64,000 bases of DNA. It comes from Lepidonotus clava. Taxonomy: Eukaryota > Annelida > Polychaeta > Phyllodocida > Polynoidae. The notes under the pieces were generated by a model that saw only the letters and a program-made list of their open reading frames with translations, was not told the origin of the DNA and ran no database searches. Shown here in pieces: positions 1 through 12,800 of the stretch; the stretch's first letter is position 1, and each line of letters begins with the position of its first letter. The position numbers and the translations under genes are program-made. The DNA is taken from NCBI GenBank assembly GCA_936440205.1, contig OW387133.1, positions 72,106,374-72,170,373 of the forward strand, given 5' to 3'.

Positions 1-674
1 GATATCAGCAGGGTCAGCTGCACAGTGGTAGCATCCTGCTGCACCTGCCAACTGTCCCCCTTTGATGAGGAGGATCCGGCCTCTTCCTTGTGGCGGCCAG
101 CCGAGGGGGGCTGCCGGCCATGCTGGGGAGAACCCAGCGCCGCCTCTCCTCACTCCCCACTCCCCATCCCTCATCCCACAGCCGCCACTATTACCGATAC
201 GTCTGTACAGGAAACCTAATTACCCAAGGTCACGGGCATGGGATGCCATCGACATGATAGAATTCCCAGCTGTTTGAAGTTCAATTTGAAGGGGAACTGA
301 GGATGGGCAAGCTTTTCGGATGCGTTCACATCCAATGTCGTTCATATTTCCATATATCGATTATTTTGTAGATTAACGTTAATTTGAGAGTTACTCAGAC
401 CATGCAATTGGTAACAATATCAAAACTTAAGTTTTCCATGTAAACCTTTCAGTCGCCTTTCTATACTTGTATAAATATAAGAGCTGTATGTTCGTCTTGG
501 GTGTCACACACACACACCCCTATTTCTATAATGTACCTGTGCCTTGTCGAGTTCTTGGAAGAGAACAGTCAACCTCTATCTTCCGTGTTTCTCTCCAGCT
601 TGTGTGGTAATTGTATGGATCGTTTCCCATGAAATTCCCACATTTCACTGACAATTAACATACTCCCTTTTCAG

Positions 675-837
675 CGATGGTTACGTCAGGCCATGTTTGA
701 GAGCACGTCAAGTCAGCCAGGTACCCAACAGTCGCCCAGTGGGTCCATGTCGCCCATCCCTAACGGGGGCATGAGTCCCAACCCCAACAGCTGCACGAAC
801 AGTCCAGGTGCTTCCCCACAAGTTGGACACAGTGTTG
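675..837 (+). CDS. SETD5/KMT2E homologue, exon a (RWLRQA block)
   Basis: First coding exon visible. The acceptor is a pyrimidine-rich stretch ending CTTTTCAG at 674. The exon opens in phase 0 with R-W-L-R-Q-A, matching the RWLKQA block of vertebrate KMT2E/SETD5, where it follows a KK pair encoded by an exon that must be upstream of the window. The remainder is a Ser/Pro/Asn/Gly-rich stretch with SPIPNGGMSPNPN-like repeats, probably disordered. The donor is G|GTGCGT at 838, leaving phase 1. The reading frame stays open into the intron for about 80 more bases, but the next exon's frame and homology favour the donor at 838. Confidence 0.85.
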
Positions 838-3800
838 GTGCGTATATACTGCAAATAACTGCTCTTTCTTTTCTTTCCCTTCCCATATTCTTTTCATCCC
901 TTCCCATATTCATATTGTAAACATGAAATGTAAAATTGATGTCAGTAAACTGATGTTCTCCCAAATCGCATGAAGCTCAACCTAGTGATTTTGGAATTTT
1001 GAGTATTTATCAGCATCTGAATGGGCTTTTTTTTATGATTCACAATCTGTTCAGAACAGATATATACAAGTGTTATGACTAATATTTACGTTTTACAGTG
1101 AATGTATCAGAAGCATGCCAATTGGTATTTGAAAATTGTACCTGTAATTGCTTAACACTACGCTAACTTTTCAGCTGACTTTGTGACACCACTGAAGAAG
1201 CGTCGACTTGCACGAGAATCTATCTCTATGGACACACCTCCATACCCGCCCACTCCGTCCACTCCAACTCCAACGGGATCCGAGCTTCCGCTGTCCGAGG
1301 GTGACAAACACGAGGCCATGGATAATGTGCGCGTTAAAGTCGAGGACGGAGGCACACGTCTCATGAATGGCTTCAAACCACACCTCTCCCCAATCACGCC
1401 CGCCACACCAGCCGAGCGACTCTTTGATATCAATGTAATTTGATTTTCTTAAAAAGTTTTTTTTTTCTTTTAAGAATTTTACGAAACAAATAGGATTTTA
1501 AAAGCATTAAAAAGCTTTGTAACTGTGTAGTAGTTTTAAGCGTTACTCTTTTCTTGTTTTGAGATGTGCAAGTTATGAAGTAAGTTATAATCCGGATCAA
1601 GAGTTACTAAGTATAAACTTTTTTCTCACTCAAACGTCATTTTCCAGTTTAACCCAAACCCACATTTTAATTTGATTCAGCATCTCCACGAGGACCGGCG
1701 GATGCTCTACTCGGAGAAGCAAGAGTCCATGGAAAGCTCCGTGTCTGAACTTCTGTTGGCGCCCTCCTGTAGCAGTTTGACGAGAGAACGCCATGAAAGT
1801 GGCCGGAGTGACTGTCGCAGTGACTACCGGAGTGAGATAGACACCGACACAGAGGACTCGCGCATGGAAGAAGTGTTCAGACAGAACAATGGGGGCGATG
1901 GCCTCAGCGTGCCTCATGGCTTTGAAATGCTCCACAAGTTGGCCCTTAAGGCCGAGCAGCAGCGTCAGGAGGGCATCAGCCTACGAATGAGTAGCGCCCG
2001 CTCCGAGGGCGATGTGTTTGAAGAACCAACCAAGAGTGAGCCGGACTATAAGATAGAGCTGAAACCAGACTTGAAACCTCTTCCCTCAAGCACAGCAAGC
2101 TTTCATCCTAGCTTAGTAGGGCTAGGTCCAGGTGCTGAGGATGAGAGAATGGAGAGAGAAAATAGCATGGAAAGAACTGAAAGCATGGATAGGACTGAGA
2201 GTATGGAGAAAGAGAGTGACAGTTTCTCAGAAGACAATGTAGTGTGTCAGGCAGCTCAACCTGAGGAGAAGCAATTACAAGTGGAATCGTCGAGTTCGCC
2301 TTTGAGCGCCTTGACCCGGAGTTCCACAGTGAGTAGAGCTGAGAGTAAATCTCATAATGACAGTGGTTTAAATGTGGGTGCTGGTTCTTCCCATGATGGT
2401 GCTGCCTCTTTCTTCCCTTCGTCTGAGCAATGTGAACATGTAACTGACAGTGGCGGGCCGACAGACCTGGGCCACAGAGACAATGTAACGTCCCCTGAAT
2501 CAAAACTCTTACGGCCACACTTGGCAGGGGACCACCCAAACGTGGACAATTCTGAGCGATCTCATTGCAACTCTGAACCAAGTGTCCAGGAAGCTCCAAG
2601 TGCAGCTGCTGCATTGCTGCCTGCCCCCCAAAGAGACGTTCACATTGATGAGGTGGCTTCTTCCTCAGAAAGTGCCCGGGGGTCAAGAGACTGCACTGGT
2701 AGCTGTGACGGTAGTTCTGAGGCGATGGTGAGTGGTTCAGCTCCGGATAATTGTGCTGAGCCAACAGTAACGTCGCACCTTGAAGCGCGTGCCCCTCATT
2801 TAAGTGTGTTGCCCTCGCAAAGCGATGCTCTGGTAGCATCAGGCTCAAAGGACGAGGTCGAGGGAATGCCTTCACTAAACCAGGCAAGACATTTAGAGTC
2901 TCCGGACCAAGGCCAGGTATCCTCCGACGGTGACCCAGCGGTGGTCCAAAACGTCGAGGAAGGAGAGGTGACCTCCCAGGCAGGGGAAGACGTGGTGGCC
3001 ATCTGTGAGGGAGACGGTGATGAGCAGGCCTCATCCGAGTCCTCCACGGGAGAGCACTCTGTAGGCAGCTCAAATAAAGACATTGGCTCGAGTGACAAAA
3101 GGAGAGACAGTTTGGTGGAAATGCAGGTCTCGTGTAGTTCGGATCCCCCAGTCCCTGGGCCTGCTGAACAGCCGGAGCCTGGAACATCCAGCTCGGTATC
3201 AGCCAGCCACAGTATGATGGACGAGGAGTATGAGCTGGAGGAAGGCGAGTGTGTGAGCGACAGCGAGGAGGTGACATCGATGGACGTCTCTGACCATTCA
3301 GCGGTGGGCCATGCGCCCAGCGAGGTCTCCTCCTCCAGGGCAGAGGCCCGGCAGGAGCAAGAGGAGGACATGGAAGTGGACCTCCCTGACCAGTCATCAA
3401 CCGACCGAGGCCACAGCAGTGAGCCATGCTCGTCAGCGAGACCATCGCAGGCGAGTGGCTCACTCCCCGACATGGCCAGCACGACAAGCTGCTCAGAGGG
3501 TGAGGGCACGTTGCACCAGGAACCCCACAGTGCTACCAGGAGCCCAGCCTTTTTACGGACACAATCAGATGTGGCTGAAGAAACAATAGACTCCACCTCT
3601 GGCTCCATTGGCCCATCTCCCGGGGAACCGGCTCCCTCAGGGAGTGGGCCAAGTGAGGGTATTGGTGTGACCGGGGACGTGTCCAGTTCATCAACACCCT
3701 TACATCCCAGCTTAGGTTGTGGTGCGGTGAGGGAAAGGACAAATTCGAGTTCAAAAGACGAGGAGCCTTCACCCAGTACGAGTAGTCCTCGCAGTCAGGT

Positions 3801-6800
3801 GGTGCGCAGCTTGAGGACTCGCTCTCTATCTGCTGATCATGAGGCCCATTCACTAACCCTCAGAACTCAAGGAGGCAGTTTGCCCTGCTCCTCCAACACA
3901 GAACGACCCTCAGAAGGCGTCAGCACTGCCTCAGACTCTAACCAGTCGGTCTCTGCAGCCGGCAACTGCAGTATATCATCCTCTACATCTGTTTCATTAC
4001 CATCTGCGGGCATCTCTACATCATCTTCACCTTCGTCTTCATCGGTTGTCGCATTGTCATCAACATCACCTACAGGCACAGCAGCAGCAGCAGCACCATC
4101 CTCATCAGGGGGCCTCTGTAGCATCCCGGTCTTGTTACCTCCTACCAGAAAGAGGGTATGTATAACAGCTTACTTATTGTAAATGATCTATTTTAAATGT
4201 TTCACTGAGATCATGTGATCATTGGCAATAACATTTCATCATCAATATTTCTTATGCAATGTGAAAAAGAAAGAATTATTCTTTCAGTGCAACATGCGAC
4301 TAATTTACATCAGTATTTAAACAAAGAAATCCCAAAATGTGTGCGCATCGTTTTCAGGACCTATCCTTAATTTCGGAATCTGACACGAGATGCTATACTA
4401 AGATTAGTAAGAACACTTAGAAAATGAAACCAATCCCGATTCTTGACCTTTCCCATAGTGAATTCAATCGACTTGGTAAATGACAAGGGATGTTCCCATA
4501 CCGTTGATAAAGGACATACCAGGAAGTAGGAAAAGAGATAAGAATACTGGGCTTGGCGCCCATAAGTGATAACGTCCTTTTAGATAGGTATTATGTAACC
4601 GAAATTCATTCTACAGGGATGTAAGTTTTCAGATTTTAATCTGATTTCAGATTTTTTAACATCCTCACTCAAATAATGATTTTCAAACTGAAATCATTAC
4701 ATGACGTTTTATGGCATTTTAAAGTTTATTCCAAATTTTCTCTGGGGTTTCAGATTGTTTCATTAACCCTGACTTACATCCCTGATTCTATGTGTAATAA
4801 AACGTAAAAATTTAATGCAGCCAATTTCTCCCAATGAAATATATTTCTCAAATTATAAGCCCAAATTTTGTTGTCAGTCAAGAATCTTTTGAATAACAAA
4901 AACATAGTATACTGCTAAGATATAGATTATTCTCGTTTTCCACACACAAAAATTATCAGCCAAGCTTACAGATTATTGCTCAATACCTACATTACGAGTT
5001 ACAGTTACAAATTTGGATTTTTGTAGGTTTCACTCCTCGAGTACCGGAAACGGATGAAACAAAAAGGGCGGGACGGAGCGCCGTCGTCGTCGTTGTTCTC
5101 GTTGTCATACTCGTCGTCGTCGTCGTCCTCGACAAGCTCAAGCACATCCTCATCGCCATTACCCTCCCCCGGATCGTCCAGCACGCCGCGGCCGGCCGCA
5201 CGAGATCCCCGCGGCTACAGCATGTCGCCCAAGGACCTCAACATTGAAACGCCACCCACGCTGGCTACACTGCCGCTCTTTGATAAATACTCCAACCCCG
5301 CCGACCGACAATTACATAAAGGTAGGTTGTCCTGGAAATGAGATGGTTTCTATGTGATTTGGGGTATAATATGTGTTGGCTTTCGGTTGTCATAAAAAGA
5401 TTGTGTTCTGCAAGTGTCTTTTAGCACGAATTTTCCAGAATCTGTTTTAGTTTATGAAGGGAAATGGAAAAATACAGAAGGGCTTCAAGGACCAATAAAA
5501 TTAATGTTGTCACATTTTAAGAAAATATAAATCAAAACGTCGTTTTGAATCCGTTTCCCCATGTGTAAAACAAACAAAACATTATTTTCCCAAAGCGCTA
5601 TGTTGACTTACACATTTAGTAAAGATGAATAGAAATATAGGTATCCAGTCGACTGTTTTTTCCCAGTTATTGAGCGGCCAGTCAATGGCCGGTGCCAGAC
5701 ATAATTGTGTAATCCATTAGTTGGTCCGAGAAAAACAGGATTGGCCCCAGGCGGATCGTCAATTATCCATGCCGTGTCGAGACGGTGCCAGGCTATGAAT
5801 CGATCTGAGGCAATGGTCTGTAGAGGTGTCTGCGCCCACTGGTCAGCCCAGGCCCCTCCCTCCCAACCACCCACCCAGCCGCCCCTTCCATTTCCCCTCT
5901 ATCCCATTACGATTACACTGAAAAAGGCACCGTGTCAGCATACAGTTACACAGTGTGCATGGAAAGTAAAAGGCGTGTTTTCACAAAGCGCTCCCTCAAA
6001 TAAAAGGAATCAACATTCCCTACAATTCCATTATTGGGGTTTCAATGGGCTGATCTGTGAATGGCATGAGGGGGTTGAACCCTACTTGGAATCTGTCTAG
6101 TCAGTCGGCAGAGGTGGCCATAAATAACGAGCCGTAGACGCGTCGACCAGGTGGCCGCACCATTAGTGTGGCCAACTTTTTACGTCGGCCTTTTTTATAG
6201 ACCAACTCGTTCCCAGGGCGGCCAGTGTGTGTGGGGCACTGACCGGCGGTCAGCGTGCACGCACCTTATGGCCGGTTACATGCGATTGGCCAATAGGTTA
6301 TGTTGCCTCGTCCTCCCAGTGATCAGGGGCCTTCTGGTCGATGGTTGCACTGCATGCAACAGTCGGCAAGGTGCAGCGTGTTATTTGAACAAAGTAGACC
6401 GTATTAGATGCAGAAAATAGAATCTTAGCCATGTGGGCCAGGAACTTTTTTGTCTTTGCCAACTGATAACCACAGTTTACGCGATGCAAGATACTTCTGT
6501 GCCAGAAAAAAAATTCTTTTTATGTTTGATCTGTTTAAGAAACGGTAATATTTTAACGGTCTTCGACATAATTATACTTAAGGCTTTGAAATCGGCAAAT
6601 GTACATTATTCTTATTTTGCTTCATTCTAGAATAGTGCTTATTGATCCTGACTATGAAGGACGAAGCTTGAATACGTTTTTGATGAGTTGAAATGTTTTT
6701 ACGTCTAGTAGTTTAAAATGTTATTTGGGGCGGGGCAGTAGCGTGGTATGTCATGGTCATGTAAATGTAGCGCCTATTTTCAACTTTAAAACAATTTCGA

Positions 6801-9800
6801 ACTAAAGTGAGACCAATTTCACTTAAATTCAAAGTTGGATTTCTTTTCAAACTGTTTGCCATTGTCTCTTATAATGACGCCCCTTTTGAGAAATAAATTA
6901 GTTAAATCAGAATATAGAGGGCGGGATAACGTAGTGCTTAACTTATGGTCTTCTTTTAGTTTTATGCCTACGATTCGGTTAGGCTTGAAATTGCTGAATG
7001 AACGTTTAAGTCGAACAATCATCACCACGCCATTTTTTTTTTATGTATATTCTTTAAAAGTACGTCAGTTACATCATTTGTCCGGTAAAAGCACCTAAAG
7101 GAACAGACGGCATACGTGCTGATTAGTGTGAGTTGTGTCACAGGGAACTGAGCCTATGTCCAAAATAAGGCAATGACCTGTCTCAGTGTAGGTGGGGTAT
7201 TGGTCACTCATGTATACCTCATACCGCGTTAACGCTGGAGGAAAACTGCTAAATGAAAGGCCCCTGGACACCTCTGGCCACCTGATGTAATCAAATCCCC
7301 CTAAGCAAACTCCTTCAGTCACACTTTCGTGACGGCTTTAAATGTGTATAATATGCAATGAGTGTAAAACAACCGTTAACAAAATAAATAGAAAACTAAT
7401 GATCGTGTTAATTGTTTACGGTTGGGCAATCATAATAATGGGTCAGAGATATTTAATCAGTCTAGATACTCGCAAATTGAAAGATAGTTTTATGAATCAA
7501 AGGTGTGCGTGGGAGGGGAAGGTGCAGCCTACGACGTGAAATAAGAAGGTATAGTTCTCTTTGAAAGATATTAAAATGGTCATCATGTTGCTCTTCTCTG
7601 GTGTAATTTCATAGGTGTGTCATTGACAATACAGATTACTATCGTTAATAGCATTGTTAAATTGGTCGTGTTTCCCAAGTCCAATTAGCCTTTCAATTTT
7701 TGGGCGTTCCCAAACATATTATTTGAAGCAAAGGGCAATTATTACTAAGTTTATAGTTTAGGAGTAATTCGGGCGACTTGGCAATGACTTAACATTGTTT
7801 TATGCTCATCAACTGGGCGTGGAAGTCACGTAATGATAGTATCTGAAATAGGATTGAAGAGGGTGTAAGGGCATTTTCCTCCCTTTGCTTTTGACGATAA
7901 AAGTAGTGACGGAAACATTCATTTCCTTGTGATCCTTACCTACCAAATTTGTGTTTGAACTAAAAGCTAATAAAAAATCAACTGTTACCCCTCAGGTGGC
8001 CCCAACTCGACGAGCCGGGAGGACGAGGACCCTGAGACCCGGTGGAACACGGCGGCCACCTCGGTAGAACGTGTCCGGGAACAAACCCTCAGTCTCACTG
8101 AGAGACTGCGGCGGGAGTTTGGGGTGGAGGCCACCGAGTCTGATGCCGAGGAGGACGAGCGAACCAAAGGTAAATAGAAACTTAAAGTGCATTCCCCAAC
8201 TGCCTACCTATTTCCCTATACAGATGATTAACTTTACGGGAAAATACCCTACCTTCCTGTGCATAAAGATAAGTTACTAATGTGTGTATTTAATTTTGCG
8301 AACTTGAAATAAAAGAAAAAGAAGCTCACCATAACACTTTGCTGTTGGTGCACATTCGCACTGTTGCACTTAACACCGTAAGAATATGTACATAACGAGC
8401 TATTTTGTTGTTGTGTAATTTATAACCTTTCACGCACAACGAGGTTCACAAAAGTCTTTGTCTCCATATGTTAACTTATTCTGTATAAATAGAAACCAAA
8501 CGTTGAGATGGCCATCAAAGTACCGGTTTTAGTAATATGGTTTGAGGCAATTTGTAATAAAAGGTGCGGATAAGAACAACAAACTGTTGTGTAGGTCAGC
8601 AGTTTTTTCTGTGGATAAAAGTGCCTGTGGTCTCCGAATACAAGAGTGCAGTGGCTACTCCAAGGAGGGTCCATCTGAACACAAGTCATTGCGGGAGGTA
8701 GAGGTTAGGGGGTTACCGCAGCTATGTACAGGTATATAGTGTCCACCCACCCAACCACCATTACTCCAACCCACCCACCCATTCGGCCACTCCCCAACCC
8801 AACAAACAGTCCAGCCCTTCCCAGCCTGATTCCCCTTTGGATTGTCCCCCGCCCGCCGCCCACACTGTAGACCTAACTCGTAGATTGGGTGGTCAGTGGC
8901 CCTGGGCGCTGTAAGCAATAAGCACCCTGTAATATTCTAATAGTCTTATGGAAAACTCAAGTTGACCAATTTTTTTCCTTCAAATGCTCAATGGCCACGC
9001 CTCTACATATCAAATTCTGCCAGGTCAAGTATTGATTAATGATCAGAACTCAAAATTGTACATCCGTTGTCCAGTGCGCATTGACATCCCTGTTCTCTCC
9101 ACCCTCTTGTTCAGCCCACGCCCTGTTCTATTCTCAGACTGTTGTTTGACCGACGGTCCAGGTTGTAATAGACTGTTTGCACATGGATACTGACAACGCC
9201 TACGTACCGGGTGATCAAAAGAGCCCTACTTAGTACGTGTATTTACAAATGAATAGAAGAGTCAAGGGGGGGGGGGGTGCTCCTCGAAGCATTTCCGGTT
9301 TTTTAGCTGTCAAATTCAAGACCCTGGGGCAAAACATCAGTGAGGGCTTTAGCAAAAATACGGGTTCCGCCTGATACTTGCGGCCGGTTAGAAACAACGG
9401 CGTCAACAGTCCAACAGTTGATTAGATATGGGCAGGACATTGAACCCCGTGTTATTTTTGTAGAAAAGGGAACTAAGGTGATGTATTGCATCGTACTAAT
9501 TAGGGGCCTGCGGCAGGTACCCAGCCCCTCATCACCCTGTCCATATCGGTAAACTTGCACGGAATTGTATGTGATGCACAGGTATATGGTATACATGTAT
9601 TCATAAGCGCAACAATGATATGAAATAGCCATTGTATAGACCAGAGTGAACTGCAGTGACCAGACTTAAGATTGTCAAAATTTTAAAGATTAACCGGAAA
9701 ACAGTACAAACTAATTTGCCCTGAGGATGATCGAGGGCAATGACGATGGGGTAGTAGGTAAGAATAGAATGGTTTGTCTGGAGGGGGGTGCTGGAATAGT

Positions 9801-12800
9801 GAAACATAGCAAACATGGTAATCAGAGAACGCGGTGTAAGGATGGACAGTCATGGGGTATGAGAAGGGGAAAGCATATAGAGAGATCTATGTACCTCCTT
9901 TGGGAAAAACGAACATGACACTGATTGAGGCAGTAGGACTGAAAGAAGGAAGTCAGTTAAAATTTCGGTCATTTCATTAGATAATGTTTTGCTTTCGTGT
10001 CAGCAAATTGTATGAAAGATGTGTCTTATACATTTCGGACCCGATTTCACTCTAGTAAGTAAGACGCGACGGTCCCTGACCAAAATTCCAGACTTCAATC
10101 TTCCAGCAGTCGGCTATTTTTTCCCTTGTCTCTTGTTTTCTCATCCGGAACCCTTCTCGGAAAATGCTTTCCAAAATGCAACAACTCTGGGAGTCCAGAC
10201 ACCCAGACAGCGCGCAATGTGGGCGTTTGTCATGGTAATGACATTAGGGGTAACTGGCCGATCTGGGTGTGGGAAAGTGACCCTGCTGGCCGCCTGTCCC
10301 CATCCCCGCTGCCCTGACGTTGTCTCCACCTAGTGAGAGGAGGAGGAGGAGGCAGCCCCTTTGGCTCGTGGGGCAGCGTTCCACGTTCTCACGGCACCCT
10401 CTGGCACCTGGAGCGGGGCGCTGGCTCCAACACATTCTAGATAAGACGTGGCACCGCGTAGGCATTTATTTGAAACTTATACTTTGAAAAGATGCCAATC
10501 TTTTTTCCTTTTTATTTTTCCAAATATCCAGAGATAGGTAATATAGCGGCATGGACAGGTGTACATGGCAGCTGTTGCATCACTCGTTACTGATTTTGGA
10601 GGGAGTTGATCGTTAGAACAAGTAGTCAGGTTTAAATGAAGGCAAACATTATAATTGTACATGTATTTTTACATCGTTTTACCATGAGACTTACCAAGTT
10701 GCCGTCCGACAGTTAGTAGCATTACCCCAAACTTTTTAATTAGTCTGTAAGCCTTCCTGTCAACATGTCTATTGCTAATACCAAATGTGGATGGTGGATG
10801 GTTATCATCAGTCACGTTTTAATACGCCCATCAAGAGTCCACATTCTTAGGCCTAAAAGGTAACTCGTGCCTGGTCCCTCTAAGTACTCAACTGGTAGCG
10901 TCAGGGGCGAAGGGCCACATGCTTGGCGTCTCTTTGGAGCCGACTGTGTAACTTTGCAGACGTGCAAGTAGACTTGTATTGTAACACAGAAATCCTTAGT
11001 CACGACGTTATACAAATTGCACACAAAATTGTTTGCTTATTACACACAAACTGTTTGTGTCTTTAAGCACTTTTCCTAAGAAAATACCTATACGGGGAAA
11101 AGAGGGCAAAAGGAGTAAAGTTCGGCCACTGTGTATGGGCTGACATTCAGGGCTAGCCCGTGTGAAAATAATCTCTAATGGCGACGGCCGATGGCCTCTG
11201 TTGATGCCATAACAAAGAGGGGGGCCCTGCTGTTTGGGACCCCTTTGAGCCGATCCTCCAGGCTTGATCCACTCCAAGGTGTGCCATTTGTTGACGTGTT
11301 ATGGTGTGTGTGTTTTTTTCTCACTACTTCAGAACGACGGCGGCTGGCTGGCGTAGTGGGCGGCCCCTCGTCTCCCCCTCCCCCGCCTCCCCCCGCCGGC
11401 AAACCCCCACCACCTCCCCCGGCCACCAAAACGGCCACACACAATGGTGAGTGTCGCGCTGTCTGTCGTTCCTGTCAGCCTCCTGCATGTCCTCAAGCTT
11501 ACCTCTCCCCTGTCTCTTCTCTCGGTCGCCATCAATCTTTCCTTGCAGCTTCCGCAGCCGTATCAGCTTAGCTTACTGCCTGCTGATTGCCGTGGCGCGC
11601 TGCGCGTCTGTAATGAGAAAATAGAATAAAATGCTTCCCTGCCCCCCTCCGGCTTAGAGATGTTGTCTGGTTTTCTCAGGTTTTTATCCCTGCATTGTTG
11701 TGCCAAGCAAATTTTTATTCCCTGTCTTGTCGTGGTCATTTCCCTTTCCTCTCACTTTTCTAAAGTAAAGGAAATACTCTTCATTGTTAGTTGTCAACTG
11801 CATTCTACATACAAAACATTCATATAGTTTCAAAGTGTACCTCTTTCTGCAAATTCAAATTTGTAAGAACCAAATAAAAGGACAACTACTTATTATTCGT
11901 TAGCCAGAAATTAAAGCAAACTAGTTTCAAATAGTTTGCTCTAGTTTCCGTTGACTGCATTTGTTTTGCTTTCTCCGACAAACAAATATTTACTTCATGT
12001 TGTAAAGATATGGTGTTCAGTGTTGTGCATTACAGTTTCTCACCTCCAAGACATATTTCATTCTCAGAACATCATGATTAAACATATAAAATGTGCTGAC
12101 AGTTGTCACTACATGTATTGTCATACATTTACATTATACTGCAATCCTTGCTGAAATGCCAAGATGCCTAAGGATATTTGCATCCTGATTTTTTGAGCAT
12201 GTTTTTCTCATTTCTTATGTCATAAAACATCTAACTTCTCATATTTATTCATAAGACTTCTTTATGAGTTGACAGAGATGCCATTTTTTTAACTTTTATT
12301 TTAAGATATGCTTTTTTTGTGATCTCGGATTGCGCGGAGGAGTTTTCCTACATCTATATATTGGATTTGTTTTGTTTTGTTTTTAGACATTACAGGGCAA
12401 AATAATAGTTACTTTCTAAAGTTTATTTTTCTCGTAGTTGCCCATTAAAGAAAAGTAGGGAATGTGTTTCCTACTTTGCCAATTTTTTGTTATTAAGGGA
12501 TAGCATCTCTACAGAGAGTCAAGTGTCTCAGAAACCTGATGTCAGCTTAAGTTCTTTTTTTCAATGTACTGTGATTATTTACATTTCATAAGGAAACAGA
12601 ATAACGCATTACCCTGCAGAAGAATGTCAGTAGCTATTCTTGCTTTCCTGCATTTTAATGACCGGTAAATCTATGTTTAGAAAATAGAATGAACTTGACG
12701 TTTGATCTAGTTTTGTGCTCCCATCCTTACTCTAACCTCACCGAGGAAAAATGCTTTGGTTTTTTTATGAGATCCATGCCGAATTATTACCTTAGCATCT

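Noticed and set aside
1-674. Possible additional upstream exon with a CATCCCACAG acceptor near 180
   Set aside because: No downstream GT donor in a fitting frame, and the translation lacks family resemblance; treated as a GC-rich part of the intron, with a short (CA)n run at 505-517.
2108-3608. Long open frames of 459 and 270 codons on the minus strand
   Set aside because: They lie wholly inside the large + strand exon and reflect its biased Ser/Glu codons; the + frame has the family blocks and splice sites on both sides.
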